Source: Sphingobium yanoikuyae (GTDB taxonomy: Bacteria > Pseudomonadota > Alphaproteobacteria > Sphingomonadales > Sphingomonadaceae). Taken from it: a stretch of DNA of 64,000 nucleotides. Positions 52,320 through 60,498 of the stretch are shown here, piece by piece. The notes beneath the pieces are model-generated. The model had not been told where the DNA came from. It saw only the letters and a list, made by a program, of their open reading frames with translations, and ran no database searches. Where the stretch lies: positions 4,905,001-4,969,000 of the forward strand of contig NZ_CP053021.1 in the NCBI RefSeq assembly GCF_013001025.1, in the 5' to 3' direction. Positions within the stretch are counted from its first letter, which is position 1. Every line of letters starts with the position of its first letter. Position numbers and translations under genes: made by a program.

Positions 52320-52982
52320 ATGGCCTATGCTGACCACTCGCAAGGATCGAGTCGTACGATATCGATCGTCATCGTCGCCCTGATTCACGCTGTTCTCGGC
52401 TATGCCTTCGTCACCGGTCTTGGCATGAAATATGTCAAAAAGGCGGCGGAACAGCTGAACGTGATCGACGTGAAGGAGGAGCCCCCGCCACCTGACGAGG
52501 AGCCGCCGCCGCCGCCGCCGGACAAGCCGATTGAGCCTCCGCCGGTCGTCGCGCCGCCGCCGATCGTCCAGACCCCGGCCCCCGCGCCGCCGATCCAGAC
52601 GGTTCGGACGCCGCCGCCGGTGTTCAATGAGGTTCCGGTGCCCGCACCGCCGCCGGCCCCGCCGCCGCCGCCCGCTGCAAAGCAGGCTGCAAAGGGCGTG
52701 TCGCCGCGTGGCAATCCGGGTTCCTGGGCAACCACGGAAGACTATCCTTCGCGCGCTCTGCGTGAAGAAAAGCAGGGGACCACTGGTTTCCGTCTTGAAG
52801 TGGGTGCCGATGGCCGTGTCACGAGCTGCACCGTTACGCAGTCGAGTGGCTCGCCTGAACTGGACGACGCAACTTGTAAGCTGGTTTCCCGCCGCGCGCG
52901 CTTTAGCCCCGCGGAAGATGACCAGGGTAACAAGATCCCGTCGACCTACGCGAACCGCATTCAGTGGCGGATCCCGCAGTAA
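52320..52982 (+). CDS. tonB: TonB energy transducer
   Basis: A 220-residue periplasm-spanning protein. An N-terminal membrane helix (ISIVIVALIHAVLGYAFVTGLG) is followed by about 80 residues of Pro/Glu-rich linker (EEPPPPDEEPPPPPPDKP), then a C-terminal TonB domain (DYPSRALREEKQGTTGFRLEVGADGRVTSCTVTQSSGSPELDDATCKLVSRRARFSPA) ending in WRIPQ. AAGGAG lies 12 nt before the ATG, a rather long spacing. It begins the tonB-exbB-exbD-exbD operon. Confidence 0.95.
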   Translation: MAYADHSQGSSRTISIVIVALIHAVLGYAFVTGLGMKYVKKAAEQLNVIDVKEEPPPPDEEPPPPPPDKPIEPPPVVAPPPIVQTPAPAPPIQTVRTPPPVFNEVPVPAPPPAPPPPPAAKQAAKGVSPRGNPGSWATTEDYPSRALREEKQGTTGFRLEVGADGRVTSCTVTQSSGSPELDDATCKLVSRRARFSPAEDDQGNKIPSTYANRIQWRIPQ

Positions 52983-53053
52983 TTTAAACGGGAGGGCAGG
53001 CGCCCGGCGCCGCTCTCCCCTTTCACGATCCTTTTGAGAGGGAAGTCTTGAAC

Positions 53054-53809
53054 ATGTTGATGTATCTCGCAGCCGCGGCGCCCAAGCCGGAAAACCCGTA
53101 CGGCCTGATGGAAGCCCTGGAGCAGGGCGGCACCATTGCCTGGACCGTCTTCATCATCCTCTGCGCCATGTCGGTCGGCACTTTCTACATCCTGTTCACC
53201 AAGCTGATCGAACAGCAGAAGGTGATCAGCCAGGGCAAGAAGATCCGTGCGACCTTCTGGCGCGCTGGTTCGCTGAAGGAAGCTTCGGCCAAGCTCGAAA
53301 AGAACTCGGCCTACAAGCAGATCGTCGATGACGGCATCAAGGCTCAGGAAGAGCATGGCAAGCTGAAGGATCCGGTCGAAGCACATGACTGGCTGCACGG
53401 CTCGCTGGCTCGCTCGGAAGCCGCGATCAACTCGTCGCTCGGTGGCGGCCTGGCGTTCCTCGCCACCGTCGGTTCGACCTCGCCGTTCATCGGTCTGTTC
53501 GGTACCGTTATCGGCATCTACCGCGCTCTGATCAAGATCGGTGCTGCCGGTCAGGCCTCGATCGACGCCGTTGCCGGCCCGGTCGGTGAAGCTCTGATCA
53601 TGACCGCGCTGGGTCTGGCCGTGGCCGTTCCCGCCGTTCTGGCCTACAACTTCCTGCAGCGCCGCAACAAGGCGATCTCGGAACAGCTGAACGGCTTCAC
53701 CGTCGACCTGCTGGCCTACCTGGTTTCGGACGGCGCCGTGAAGCCGACCGTTGCTGCCGCTCCGGCCGCTGCTGCTGCCAAGCCGGCTGCTGCGCCGACC
53801 AAGGCCTAA
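53054..53809 (+). CDS. exbB: ExbB proton channel subunit
   Basis: A protein of about 251 residues of the MotA/TolQ/ExbB family. Three membrane segments: TIAWTVFIILCAMSVGTFYILF, LGGGLAFLATVGSTSPFIGLFGTVIGIY and IMTALGLAVAVPAVLAYNFLQRRN. The second has the conserved GLFGTVIGI motif. The Ala/Pro tail (AAAPAAAAAKPAAAPTKA) is unusual. Starts at TTG 53048, ATG 53054 and ATG 53060 are all possible; GAGAGGGA lies 6-12 nt before them. Works with TonB and ExbD to harness the proton gradient. Confidence 0.93.
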   Translation: MLMYLAAAAPKPENPYGLMEALEQGGTIAWTVFIILCAMSVGTFYILFTKLIEQQKVISQGKKIRATFWRAGSLKEASAKLEKNSAYKQIVDDGIKAQEEHGKLKDPVEAHDWLHGSLARSEAAINSSLGGGLAFLATVGSTSPFIGLFGTVIGIYRALIKIGAAGQASIDAVAGPVGEALIMTALGLAVAVPAVLAYNFLQRRNKAISEQLNGFTVDLLAYLVSDGAVKPTVAAAPAAAAAKPAAAPTKA

Positions 53810-53833
53810 TCGCCTTAAGACGCCGGTTCGGGC

Positions 53834-53892
53834 GCCGGGTGGCGGCTGCGACCACCCGGCCCCTGCCGGACAGGGGCCCCGGTTAACGGGGC
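53834..53892 (+). repeat. Cluster of three hairpins between exbB and exbD
   Basis: GCCGGGTGG/CCACCCGGC (53834-53860), CCCCTG/CAGGGG (53860-53876) and GCCCCG/CGGGGC (53876-53892) follow one after another in the 113-nt gap. No T-run follows, so they are not an ordinary terminator. They may stabilise the upstream mRNA or attenuate exbD expression. Confidence 0.6.
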
Positions 53893-53922
53893 ACCTACGA
53901 CACCAAGGTTAGGATTGTATCA

Positions 53923-54411
53923 ATGGCAATGAGTGTTGGCTCCGACGGCGGTGACGACAAGCCGATGTCCGACATCAACACGACGCCGCTCGTCGACGTC
54001 ATGCTGGTGTTGCTCATCATCTTTCTCATCGCGGTCCCGGTCGTCGTCCAGACGGTCGATCTGCAACTTCCCAAGGTGGCGTTCGAGCCGACCACGACGA
54101 AACCCGAAAATGTTTCCTTGTCGGTCACCTCGGCGCCCGACGGCAGCTGTGCGGTTTACTGGAACCTGACCAAGGTCAGCTCCGACGAACTGCTCGATCG
54201 CGCCGTCGCCAAGCTGGAAGCGGACATCAAGAAGGCTGGTGGTGTTGAAAATCTGACGCCCGAGGATCTGCCTGAAGTGCATATCCGCGGCGACATCAAT
54301 ACCCCCTATCGTTGCATCGGCGGCACCATCTACACGATGCAGCGCGCCGGTTTCCCGAAGGTGGGCTTCATCTCCGAACCGGAACCCGGTTCGACGACGA
54401 CCCGCCTCTGA
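53923..54411 (+). CDS. exbD: ExbD biopolymer transport protein (first copy)
   Basis: A 162-residue single-pass protein. The N-terminal helix (PLVDVMLVLLIIFLIAVPVVV) carries the proton-relay Asp in NTTPLVDVML. The periplasmic domain has LQLPKVAFEPTTTKPENVSLSVTS and an insert around two cysteines (SCAVYW, PYRCIGG) absent from the second copy. Upstream AGGA lies about 10 nt before ATG 53923. It and the next gene are paralogues. Confidence 0.92.
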   Translation: MAMSVGSDGGDDKPMSDINTTPLVDVMLVLLIIFLIAVPVVVQTVDLQLPKVAFEPTTTKPENVSLSVTSAPDGSCAVYWNLTKVSSDELLDRAVAKLEADIKKAGGVENLTPEDLPEVHIRGDINTPYRCIGGTIYTMQRAGFPKVGFISEPEPGSTTTRL

Positions 54412-54435
54412 TCGGCCGCATAAGGAGAATTCGTT

Positions 54436-54858
54436 ATGGCCATGAGCATGGGCTCCGATGATGGTGAGCCGATGGTGGAAATGAACACGACGCCGTTGAT
54501 CGACGTCATGCTCGTTCTCCTCATCATGTTCATCATCACCATTCCGATCCAGACCCACGCGGTTAAGATCGATCTGCCGCAGAGCGCGCCTCCGAGCGAC
54601 AATGTGGTCGACCCTGTCAAGAACAAGGTCGCGATCGATGCCGGCGGCGTGATCAGCTGGAACGGTGCGCCGATCGACCTGCTGACCCTGCGTCAGTATC
54701 TGCAGCAGTCGCTGCGTCTGCCCGTCGAGCCGGAACTGCAGTTCCAGCCCAACGCGCAGACCCGCTACGTCGTCGTTGACGAGGTGCTGGCGGAGATCAA
54801 GCGTGCGGGCGTGACCAAGCTGGGTTTCGTCGGCAACGAGCAGTATAGCTCGTTCTGA
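54436..54858 (+). CDS. exbD: ExbD biopolymer transport protein (second copy)
   Basis: A 140-residue single-pass protein with NTTPLIDVMLVLLIMFIITIPIQ (proton-relay Asp) and a periplasmic domain KIDLPQSAPPSDN ... YVVVDEVLAEIKRAGVTKLGFVGN. The shared MAMSxGSDDG N-terminus shows recent duplication from the first exbD. AAGGAGA is 7 nt upstream of the ATG. A strong terminator 76 nt after its stop ends the operon. Confidence 0.93.
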   Translation: MAMSMGSDDGEPMVEMNTTPLIDVMLVLLIMFIITIPIQTHAVKIDLPQSAPPSDNVVDPVKNKVAIDAGGVISWNGAPIDLLTLRQYLQQSLRLPVEPELQFQPNAQTRYVVVDEVLAEIKRAGVTKLGFVGNEQYSSF

Positions 54859-54934
54859 TCCCTGATCGTCCGGGGCTTGTCGGTCTCAGACTTCCCGTCT
54901 CCGACCCATCGGACGATCAATCGGACCACAGACC

Positions 54935-54961
54935 AGGGGCTGCTTCGGCAGCCCCTTTTTT
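54935..54961 (+). terminator. Terminator of the tonB-exb operon
   Basis: AGGGGCTGC-TTCG-GCAGCCCCT followed by TTTTT, a 9-bp stem with a stable UUCG tetraloop. Confidence 0.9.
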
Positions 54962-55028
54962 GTGCCGGCGCGTCTCCCGCTTAACATTTCCCTTACCTTC
55001 CTGCGCGATGCTGAAGGGGAATGGGTGG

Positions 55029-55361
55029 ATGTGGACCATGGGTGCTGAACGACTGACTGAATTGGAACGCAGGGGCCGGCTTGCCGAACGGCGCGACATT
55101 GTGATCAGCGTCAAGGTGCGGCGTCCGGGCGAAACCTGGTTCACCAGCAATATCGCCGACATGTCGCTTACCGGCTTTCGCCTGCACAGTTTCATGAAGC
55201 TCACCGTCGGCAGCGAGCTGTGGATCATGCTACCGGGCTTCGAGGGCCGTCGCGCCCGCGTTCAATGGGTGCGCGCGCATGAATCGGGCTGCACCTTCGA
55301 GCGCCCGCTCCATCCCGCCATCTTCGATTATATCGTCCAGCGCTGCCTCGCCGGTCGCTGA
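55029..55361 (+). CDS. PilZ-domain protein
   Basis: A protein of about 110 residues. PilZ features: RRGRLAERRDIVISVKVRR (RxxxR-type), then SNIADMSLTGFRLHSF (D-x-S-x-x-G) and RRARVQWVRAHESGCTFERPLHPAIFDYIV. It probably binds c-di-GMP. Start is uncertain: ATG 55008, 55029 or 55038 are in frame; AAGGGGA lies about 10 nt before 55029. It is convergent with the ABC exporter. Confidence 0.8.
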   Translation: MWTMGAERLTELERRGRLAERRDIVISVKVRRPGETWFTSNIADMSLTGFRLHSFMKLTVGSELWIMLPGFEGRRARVQWVRAHESGCTFERPLHPAIFDYIVQRCLAGR

Positions 55362-55385
55362 CCGTGCGTCCGGCGGGACGGCGGT

Positions 55386-57173
55386 TCAGCCGTCCAGCTG
55401 GTCCTGGAACTGCAGGCTGGCCAGTCGCGCATAAAGACCGCCCAGCGCCACCAGCGTCGCATGATCGCCCTGTTCCACGATCCGTCCCCGATCCAGCACG
55501 ATGATCCGGTCGGCGGCCCGCACGGTCGCCAGCCGATGGGCGATGACGATCGTCGTGCGCCCCTGCATCAGCCGGTCGAGCGCATCCTTGACCAGCTGCT
55601 CGGATTCCGCGTCGAGCGCCGACGTCGCCTCGTCCAGCAGCAGGATCGGCGCATCGCGCAGCAGCGCGCGGGCGATCGACACGCGCTGGCGCTGTCCGCC
55701 CGACAGCCGTGCGCCGCCTTCGCCCAGATGGCTGTCCAGCCCCTGGGGCAGGGCGCGCAGAAAGGCTTCGGCATTGGCCGCCCGCGCCGCCGCCCAGATC
55801 TCCTCGTCGCTCGCATCCCATTTGCCATAGCGCAGATTGTCGCGGGCGGAGGCGGCGAAGATCACGCTGTCCTGCGGCACCATCGCCATCGCGGCGCGCA
55901 GCGCGGCCGGATCGGCGGCCGGCAGCGGCACATCGTTCAGCCGCACTTCGCCCTGATCGGGATCATAGAAGCGCAGCGCGAGCTGGATCAGCGTCGACTT
56001 GCCGGCACCCGAAGGCCCGACGACGGCCACCGTCTCGCCCGGCGCAATGTCGATCGTGACGCCGTTCAGCGCCGCCTGGTCGGGCCGGGTGGGATAATGG
56101 AAATGGACATTGTCGAAGCGCAGCCGCGCGCCCTGCGCCAGCGTCGGGATCGCGACCGGCGCCGTCGGCGCGGCGATTGCCGGCTCGGCCGCCATCAACT
56201 CGTCCAGCCGGCTCGCCGCCCCTGCGCCACGCAACAGGTCGCCCCAGCTTTCCGACAAGGATCCGAACGCGCCGGCCACCAGCCCGCCGGTCAGCACGAA
56301 GGCAGCGATGCTGCCGCCCGACAGGCGCCCGGCCGCGACATCGATCGCGCCCAGCCACAACACGCCGGTGATCGATCCGAACACCAGGGCAAAGGCGATG
56401 GCGGTCATCACCGCGCGCAGCAATATCCGCTGCCGGGCGGTGGCAAAGCCGCTCGCGACGGTCGCGTCGAACCGGGCCGCCTCGCGCCCTTCCTGGCCAA
56501 AACCCTGGACGATCTTCATCGCGCCCAGCACTTCGGTGGTGACGCTGCCGACTTCCGCCAGCCGATCCTGGCTGGCGCGCGACAATTTGCGCACCCGCCG
56601 GCCCAGCGTCACCAATGTCAGGACGATCACCGGTATGCCCAGGATTAGCAGCCCGGCCAGCTTGGGCGCCAATATGAACAGATAGATAAGGCCGCCAATG
56701 CCGGTGACCAGGTTGCGCAGCGCGACCGACACGGTCGATCCGACCACCTGATCGATGATCGCGGTGTCCGCCGTCATGCGCGACGCGATCTCCGACGGCC
56801 TGTTCTCCTCGAAGAAGGCCGGCGCCTGGCGCAGCAGATTGGCCTGGGTCGCGCTGCGAATGTCGGCGACCACCCGTTCGCCCAGCCAGGATACGAAATA
56901 GAAGCGCAGCGCGCTTGCCAGCGCCAGGATCACCACCAGCAGGAACAGATATTCGAACCAGCGGCTGATATCGCCGCCGCCGGTAAAGCCCTTGTCGATC
57001 ACCAGGCGAAAGCCGCTCGGGATCGCCAGCGTCGCTGCGGAAGAGACGCTCAGCGCGGTCAGCGCCCCGGCGATCCGCGCCGGATAGCGCGTCGCAAAGC
57101 GCCACAGCATGGCCAGACTCGACAGGGCAGGGCGATCGGCGCGGCGCGGCGCGGGTGCGGTGGCATCCTCCAT
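55386..57173 (-). CDS. ABC exporter half-transporter (MsbA/LmrA-like)
   Basis: A 595-residue fused membrane-ATPase protein. Six hydrophobic segments in residues 25-320 are followed by a nucleotide-binding domain: Walker A VGPSGAGKST, Q-loop MVPQDSVIF, signature ARLSGGQRQRVSIARAL, Walker B ILLLDEATSALD and H-loop IAHRLATVRAADR. It should homodimerise and export a lipid or drug; the substrate is unknown. No clear ribosome binding site before ATG 57173. The methyltransferase fusion is upstream on the same strand. Confidence 0.92.
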   Translation of the reverse strand: MEDATAPAPRRADRPALSSLAMLWRFATRYPARIAGALTALSVSSAATLAIPSGFRLVIDKGFTGGGDISRWFEYLFLLVVILALASALRFYFVSWLGERVVADIRSATQANLLRQAPAFFEENRPSEIASRMTADTAIIDQVVGSTVSVALRNLVTGIGGLIYLFILAPKLAGLLILGIPVIVLTLVTLGRRVRKLSRASQDRLAEVGSVTTEVLGAMKIVQGFGQEGREAARFDATVASGFATARQRILLRAVMTAIAFALVFGSITGVLWLGAIDVAAGRLSGGSIAAFVLTGGLVAGAFGSLSESWGDLLRGAGAASRLDELMAAEPAIAAPTAPVAIPTLAQGARLRFDNVHFHYPTRPDQAALNGVTIDIAPGETVAVVGPSGAGKSTLIQLALRFYDPDQGEVRLNDVPLPAADPAALRAAMAMVPQDSVIFAASARDNLRYGKWDASDEEIWAAARAANAEAFLRALPQGLDSHLGEGGARLSGGQRQRVSIARALLRDAPILLLDEATSALDAESEQLVKDALDRLMQGRTTIVIAHRLATVRAADRIIVLDRGRIVEQGDHATLVALGGLYARLASLQFQDQLDG

Positions 57174-57230
57174 GTCGGGGCGTTAGCAGCGCGGCGCGCC
57201 CGCCTCAATGGGCGGGCGTGATCCCGCCGC

Positions 57231-58523
57231 TCAGGCCGCCGGTGCGATCCGTTCGGCCAGCGCCATCAGGCGCGGCGTATCCGCCTTGCCGGTCAATGCA
57301 TAGGCCATGTCGCCGGCCTCCCAATAGGCGACCGTGCCGTCGCGCCGCTCCGCGATCAGCGGCTGCCCTTCCGCCGGCGTTTCCGCCCGGTCGGCGAACA
57401 GCGACAATTGCTCGCCCTTTTCGGTGGTCAGCGCGATCGCGATCGCCGGGCTGTCGGCGGTCGGGAACAGTTGCACGTCCCGCACCTGCCAATTGGCCGG
57501 CAGGCGCGGCAGCACGATGCCGGTCGACCGCCGGATTTCGGCATCGTCCAGCTTGGCGCTCTCGACCTGCGACGCCATCTGCTGGCGCAGCAGGCCGGCG
57601 CGGCGCGATGCGGCCGCCTCGTCCAGGAAAGTGCTGGCCTGTGCCGCCTGGGGAAATTCGCCCAGCGCCCCCCGGCCGATCCATCCCGTCGCCAGCAGCG
57701 CCGCGATCGCCGCCGCCCGGCCGACATGGCGCCAGCCGCGCCCGGCCTCATTGTCATTGGCCACCGGCTGCGACATGTCGCGGCGCCGGCCGACCAGCGT
57801 CCCCTTGGTGCCGTCATGCATCAGGCGGAAATCGATATGCGGCCAGCGCTTGCGCCAGCGGCGCGCGACCAGCCGTTCGCCCGGCCGCGCGGCATCGTCC
57901 AGCAGCACCACGCCATGGGGCGAGAGGCGCGCGAACAGGCTGTCGGCGGCGCCCCGCACCAGCGGATGCACGCTCCAGGGCGGGCCATCGATGATGATCA
58001 GGTCGATCTGCTCGGGCAGCCGGTCGATCGCATACCAGCGGCCCGGCCAGTCGGCGCTTTCGTGGGTCAGCGGCGCATGGCGGATATCCACGTCCAGCGC
58101 ATGGTCGGCCAGCCATTGCCGGGTCGCATCGACAAAGCCGCCATGCTGGTCGAAACTGTGCAGCTGTCCGCCGCCATGCAATTGCAGCGCCCGCGCGGCG
58201 ATCAGCGAGGATGCGCCCGCGCCCAGTTCGACGACATGCGCCGGCCGCAGCCGCGCAATCTCGCGCACGATATGGCGCAGGAAACCGACATCCGCCTTCC
58301 AGCTTCCCAGATGGGGCAGCGCATCATGGGGCAGTTTGAGCTCGTCCAGCAGCGCGCGCTTGTCCGCCTTGCGCCCGCCCGACAGGCTGGCGAGCAGCCA
58401 GGGCCAGCCGATCGCGCCAAAGGCCAGGCGCCATGCCATGTCTGAGACGCGGCGGGATAGGTCATCGGTCACGGGTTCGGATTCATTCAGCGAGAGGAAG
58501 CCGGTCAATTCACGGGAAGTCAC
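57231..58523 (-). CDS. Fusion: SAM methyltransferase-like domain + anti-sigma-type membrane/sensor domain
   Basis: A 430-residue single open frame with two unrelated parts. Residues 70-245 resemble a class I SAM-dependent methyltransferase: VELGAGASSL (SAM loop, 98-107), LHSFDQHGGF and DLIIIDGPPWSVHP with SPHGVVLLDDA. Residues 250-430 look like the membrane and periplasmic part of a transmembrane anti-sigma factor: a helix (GRAAAIAALLATGWIGRGALGEF, about 268-290), then SQVESAKLDDAEIRRSTGIVLPRLPANWQVRDVQLFP and AYWEAGDMAYALTG. The usual cytoplasmic sigma-binding zinc-finger domain is absent. The start is GTG 58523, after AGGAG-N12. No sigma factor gene adjoins it. Confidence 0.75.
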   Translation of the reverse strand: MTSRELTGFLSLNESEPVTDDLSRRVSDMAWRLAFGAIGWPWLLASLSGGRKADKRALLDELKLPHDALPHLGSWKADVGFLRHIVREIARLRPAHVVELGAGASSLIAARALQLHGGGQLHSFDQHGGFVDATRQWLADHALDVDIRHAPLTHESADWPGRWYAIDRLPEQIDLIIIDGPPWSVHPLVRGAADSLFARLSPHGVVLLDDAARPGERLVARRWRKRWPHIDFRLMHDGTKGTLVGRRRDMSQPVANDNEAGRGWRHVGRAAAIAALLATGWIGRGALGEFPQAAQASTFLDEAAASRRAGLLRQQMASQVESAKLDDAEIRRSTGIVLPRLPANWQVRDVQLFPTADSPAIAIALTTEKGEQLSLFADRAETPAEGQPLIAERRDGTVAYWEAGDMAYALTGKADTPRLMALAERIAPAA

Positions 58524-58626
58524 GGGGAAATACGCTCCTGTCGCAAAGGCGGGGACTATGCCAGCAGTCCTGTTTCACGCATATGACGCCCATCCAATTG
58601 GTCAAATCATGACGCAGGAAACGCCG

Positions 58627-59601
58627 ATGACCCGTATAATTTCCGCGACGGTCGAACGCTGGCCGGTGGCGGGCGCCTTCATCATCAGCCGCGGCGCCAA
58701 GACGGAGGTGGATGTCGTCGTCTGCACCGTGGGCGACGGCGATCATGTCGGGCGGGGCGAGGGCACGGCCATCTATTATGAGGGGGAGACGGCACAGGGC
58801 TGCGTGGCGGCGATCAACGCCTATGCCGGGCCGCTCGATCGCGAAGCGCTGTTGCAGGCGATGCCGCGCGGCGCCGCGCGCAACGCGCTCGACTGCGCGC
58901 TGTGGGATCTGGAGGCGAAACGGGCCGGCGTCCCGGTCTGGCAACTGGCCGGCCTTGCTGCACCGACGCCGCTGCCCACCGCCTTCACCATCAGCCTGGG
59001 CGAACCGGAGCGGATGGAGGCCGATGCCCGCGCCGCCGTCGCACGCGGCTTTGGCCTGCTCAAATGCAAGCTGACGGGGGAGGGCGATCATGCCCGCATC
59101 GCCGCCGTGCGCGCCGGCGCACCGGGCGTCCGGCTGATCGTCGACGCCAATGAAAGCTGGCATGACCGCGACATCGTGGCGGAGGCAGCGGCGCTCGCCG
59201 AACTGGGCGTGGAAATGGTGGAGCAGCCGATCCTGCACGGGCGGGAGGACAGGCTGGCCGGCCTGCGCGCGCCGTTGCCGCTCTGCGCCGACGAAAGCTG
59301 CCACACCCGCGCCGATCTCGACCGGCTGGGCGATTTCGACGCGGTGAATATCAAGCTCGACAAGGCCGGTGGCCTGACCGAAGCGCTGGCTCTGGCACAG
59401 GCGGCGCGAGCCCGCGGCTTTCGCATCATGGTCGGCTGCATGCTCGGCACCTCGCTCGGCATCGCGCCTGCCGCCTTGGTGGCACAGGGCGCCGACTGGA
59501 TCGATCTCGACGGCGCGCTGCTGCTGGCGAAGGATCGCGGCGGCGCCCTGCCGCTGCGCGACGGCCTGCTCCACCCTGGCACCCTCTGGGGCCAGGGCTG
59601 A
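58627..59601 (+). CDS. Enolase-superfamily dipeptide epimerase (L-Ala-D/L-Glu epimerase type)
   Basis: A 324-residue muconate-lactonizing-type enolase. Catalytic residues are visible: K-x-K in LLKCKLTGEG, metal ligands in LIVDANESW, MVEQPIL and LCADESCHT, and the second lysine in NIKLDKAGGL. This matches AE epimerases and N-acyl amino acid racemases. ATG 58627 has AGGAA 6 nt upstream; ATG 58609 is possible. The long in-frame extension back to 57334 is antisense to the fusion gene and is not coding. Probable role in peptidoglycan-peptide recycling. Confidence 0.87.
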   Translation: MTRIISATVERWPVAGAFIISRGAKTEVDVVVCTVGDGDHVGRGEGTAIYYEGETAQGCVAAINAYAGPLDREALLQAMPRGAARNALDCALWDLEAKRAGVPVWQLAGLAAPTPLPTAFTISLGEPERMEADARAAVARGFGLLKCKLTGEGDHARIAAVRAGAPGVRLIVDANESWHDRDIVAEAAALAELGVEMVEQPILHGREDRLAGLRAPLPLCADESCHTRADLDRLGDFDAVNIKLDKAGGLTEALALAQAARARGFRIMVGCMLGTSLGIAPAALVAQGADWIDLDGALLLAKDRGGALPLRDGLLHPGTLWGQG

Positions 59602-59605
59602 TATT

Positions 59606-59652
59606 CCTCCCCGCAAGCGGGGAGGGGGACCATCCGAAGGATGGTGGAGGGG
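59606..59652 (+). repeat. Palindromic double-hairpin repeat copy D
   Basis: CCTCCCCGC-AA-GCGGGGAGG, then GGG, ACCATCC-GAA-GGATGGT, then GGAGGGG. It is a full unit, 5 nt after the epimerase stop codon, and keeps the constant framework of copies B and C with different, but still complementary, stem bases. Confidence 0.85.
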
Positions 59653-59985
59653 GCAGGCCGCCTGAAGCAAGTGGCGCCAACCGGCCACCGCTTTCCGACT
59701 CGGCCATTCTCTGGTCTATCCTCGGCGATGCAATCCGCGTCATCGCCCGTTGCCCATGGGCGGGGTGACCCAAATGTCGCCTCGATGGCGCGTCACCGTC
59801 GCCTGGTCGTGACCCGATCGGCAGGCAGCTGTGACCCAGGTGTCGCGCCGCTGTCGCGTGACAGGGGCGTGGGTGGCGCATATCCGGCGCAAACGGCCCG
59901 ATTTGCCCGACGACACTGTGAACTTCGGGGCTGTCGCGTCGGCGTGACCCTGCCGGGTCCGCCGATCACGGCAGATTGTCTTGGC
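59653..59985. other. Gene-free region with repeated GTGACCC/GTCGC motifs
   Basis: About 330 bp between two convergent genes. GTGACCCAAATGTCGCC (59765) and GTGACCCAGGTGTCGCG (59831) are near-copies 66 bp apart; further GTGACCC at 59809 and GTGACCCTG at 59943 occur, along with CGTCACC in inverse orientation. No protein-coding frame with a ribosome binding site is seen. It could be a degraded gene, a protein-binding array or part of a repeat. Confidence 0.4.
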
Positions 59986-60384
59986 TCAGTAACCCAGCGT
60001 CAGGCCGACGCTATAATATTTCGGGCCGACATTGGCCTTGGCACGCAGCTTGGGGATCAGCGGCATCGCCAGCGTCGCATAGGGGCGGGTATTGTCGCCG
60101 CTGAAGCGCACGCCGGCACCGATCGAGACCGACATGGGAATCGTATAGGCCGCCTCGACCCGGCCATAGAGCTTGGTGTCGCCATCGCGCAGATAGACGC
60201 CGCCGCCCGGCGTCAGGCTGAAACCCGCCATGTCGAGCGCATAGCCGGCGCCGATCTCGGTGCCCCAATGGCCGTCGGCGCGGCCATAATTGACTTCAGC
60301 GCCCAGTCCCTCGGCATGGGCGGCAGGCGCCATAAGGGGGGCAGCGATCAGCAGGCAAAGGGCCGCCATCCGGTTCATTTTCAT
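59986..60384 (-). CDS. Small outer-membrane beta-barrel-like protein
   Basis: A 132-residue exported protein. The signal peptide (MAALCLLIAAPLMAPAAHA-EG) is followed by alternating hydrophobic/polar strands (AEVNYGRADGHWGTEIGAGYALDMAGFSLTPGGGVYLRDGD, TKLYGRVEAAYTIPMSVSIGAGVRF), ending in aromatic YYSVGLTLGY as outer-membrane proteins do. The barrel would be small, so it may act as a multimer or be a fragment of a larger family. No name is recognised. Confidence 0.75.
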   Translation of the reverse strand: MKMNRMAALCLLIAAPLMAPAAHAEGLGAEVNYGRADGHWGTEIGAGYALDMAGFSLTPGGGVYLRDGDTKLYGRVEAAYTIPMSVSIGAGVRFSGDNTRPYATLAMPLIPKLRAKANVGPKYYSVGLTLGY

Positions 60385-60427
60385 GGCAAATCCATATCAG
60401 TCATTGGTGATGGATGGGTAAGGGCGC

Positions 60428-60464
60428 GGCTGGTCCCCGCCGGCAAGCGGAAAGGGGACCAGCC
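60428..60464. repeat. 11-bp hairpin GGCTGGTCCCC / GGGGACCAGCC
   Basis: A perfect 11-bp inverted repeat with a 15-nt loop, between the MscS stop and the outer-membrane protein start. No T-run on either side, so it is not a clear terminator. It contains GGGGACC like the dispersed repeat but lacks its layout. Confidence 0.5.
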
Positions 60465-60498
60465 GAATCGGTCGTGCGGTGAAGCGAGCCGTCCTGCT

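Noticed and set aside
52116..52388. Minus-strand open frames in the tonB upstream region
   Set aside because: No ribosome binding site and no domain; this is the divergent promoter region.
57334..58608. In-frame upstream extension of the epimerase gene, 425 codons
   Set aside because: It is antisense to the methyltransferase fusion gene, has Ser/Arg/Ala-rich shadow composition, and the enzyme fold starts at 58627 behind a ribosome binding site.
60428..60464. Fifth copy of the palindromic repeat
   Set aside because: It contains GGGGACC but not the CCTCCCC...GGGGAGG hairpin or the GGTGGAGGGG end.
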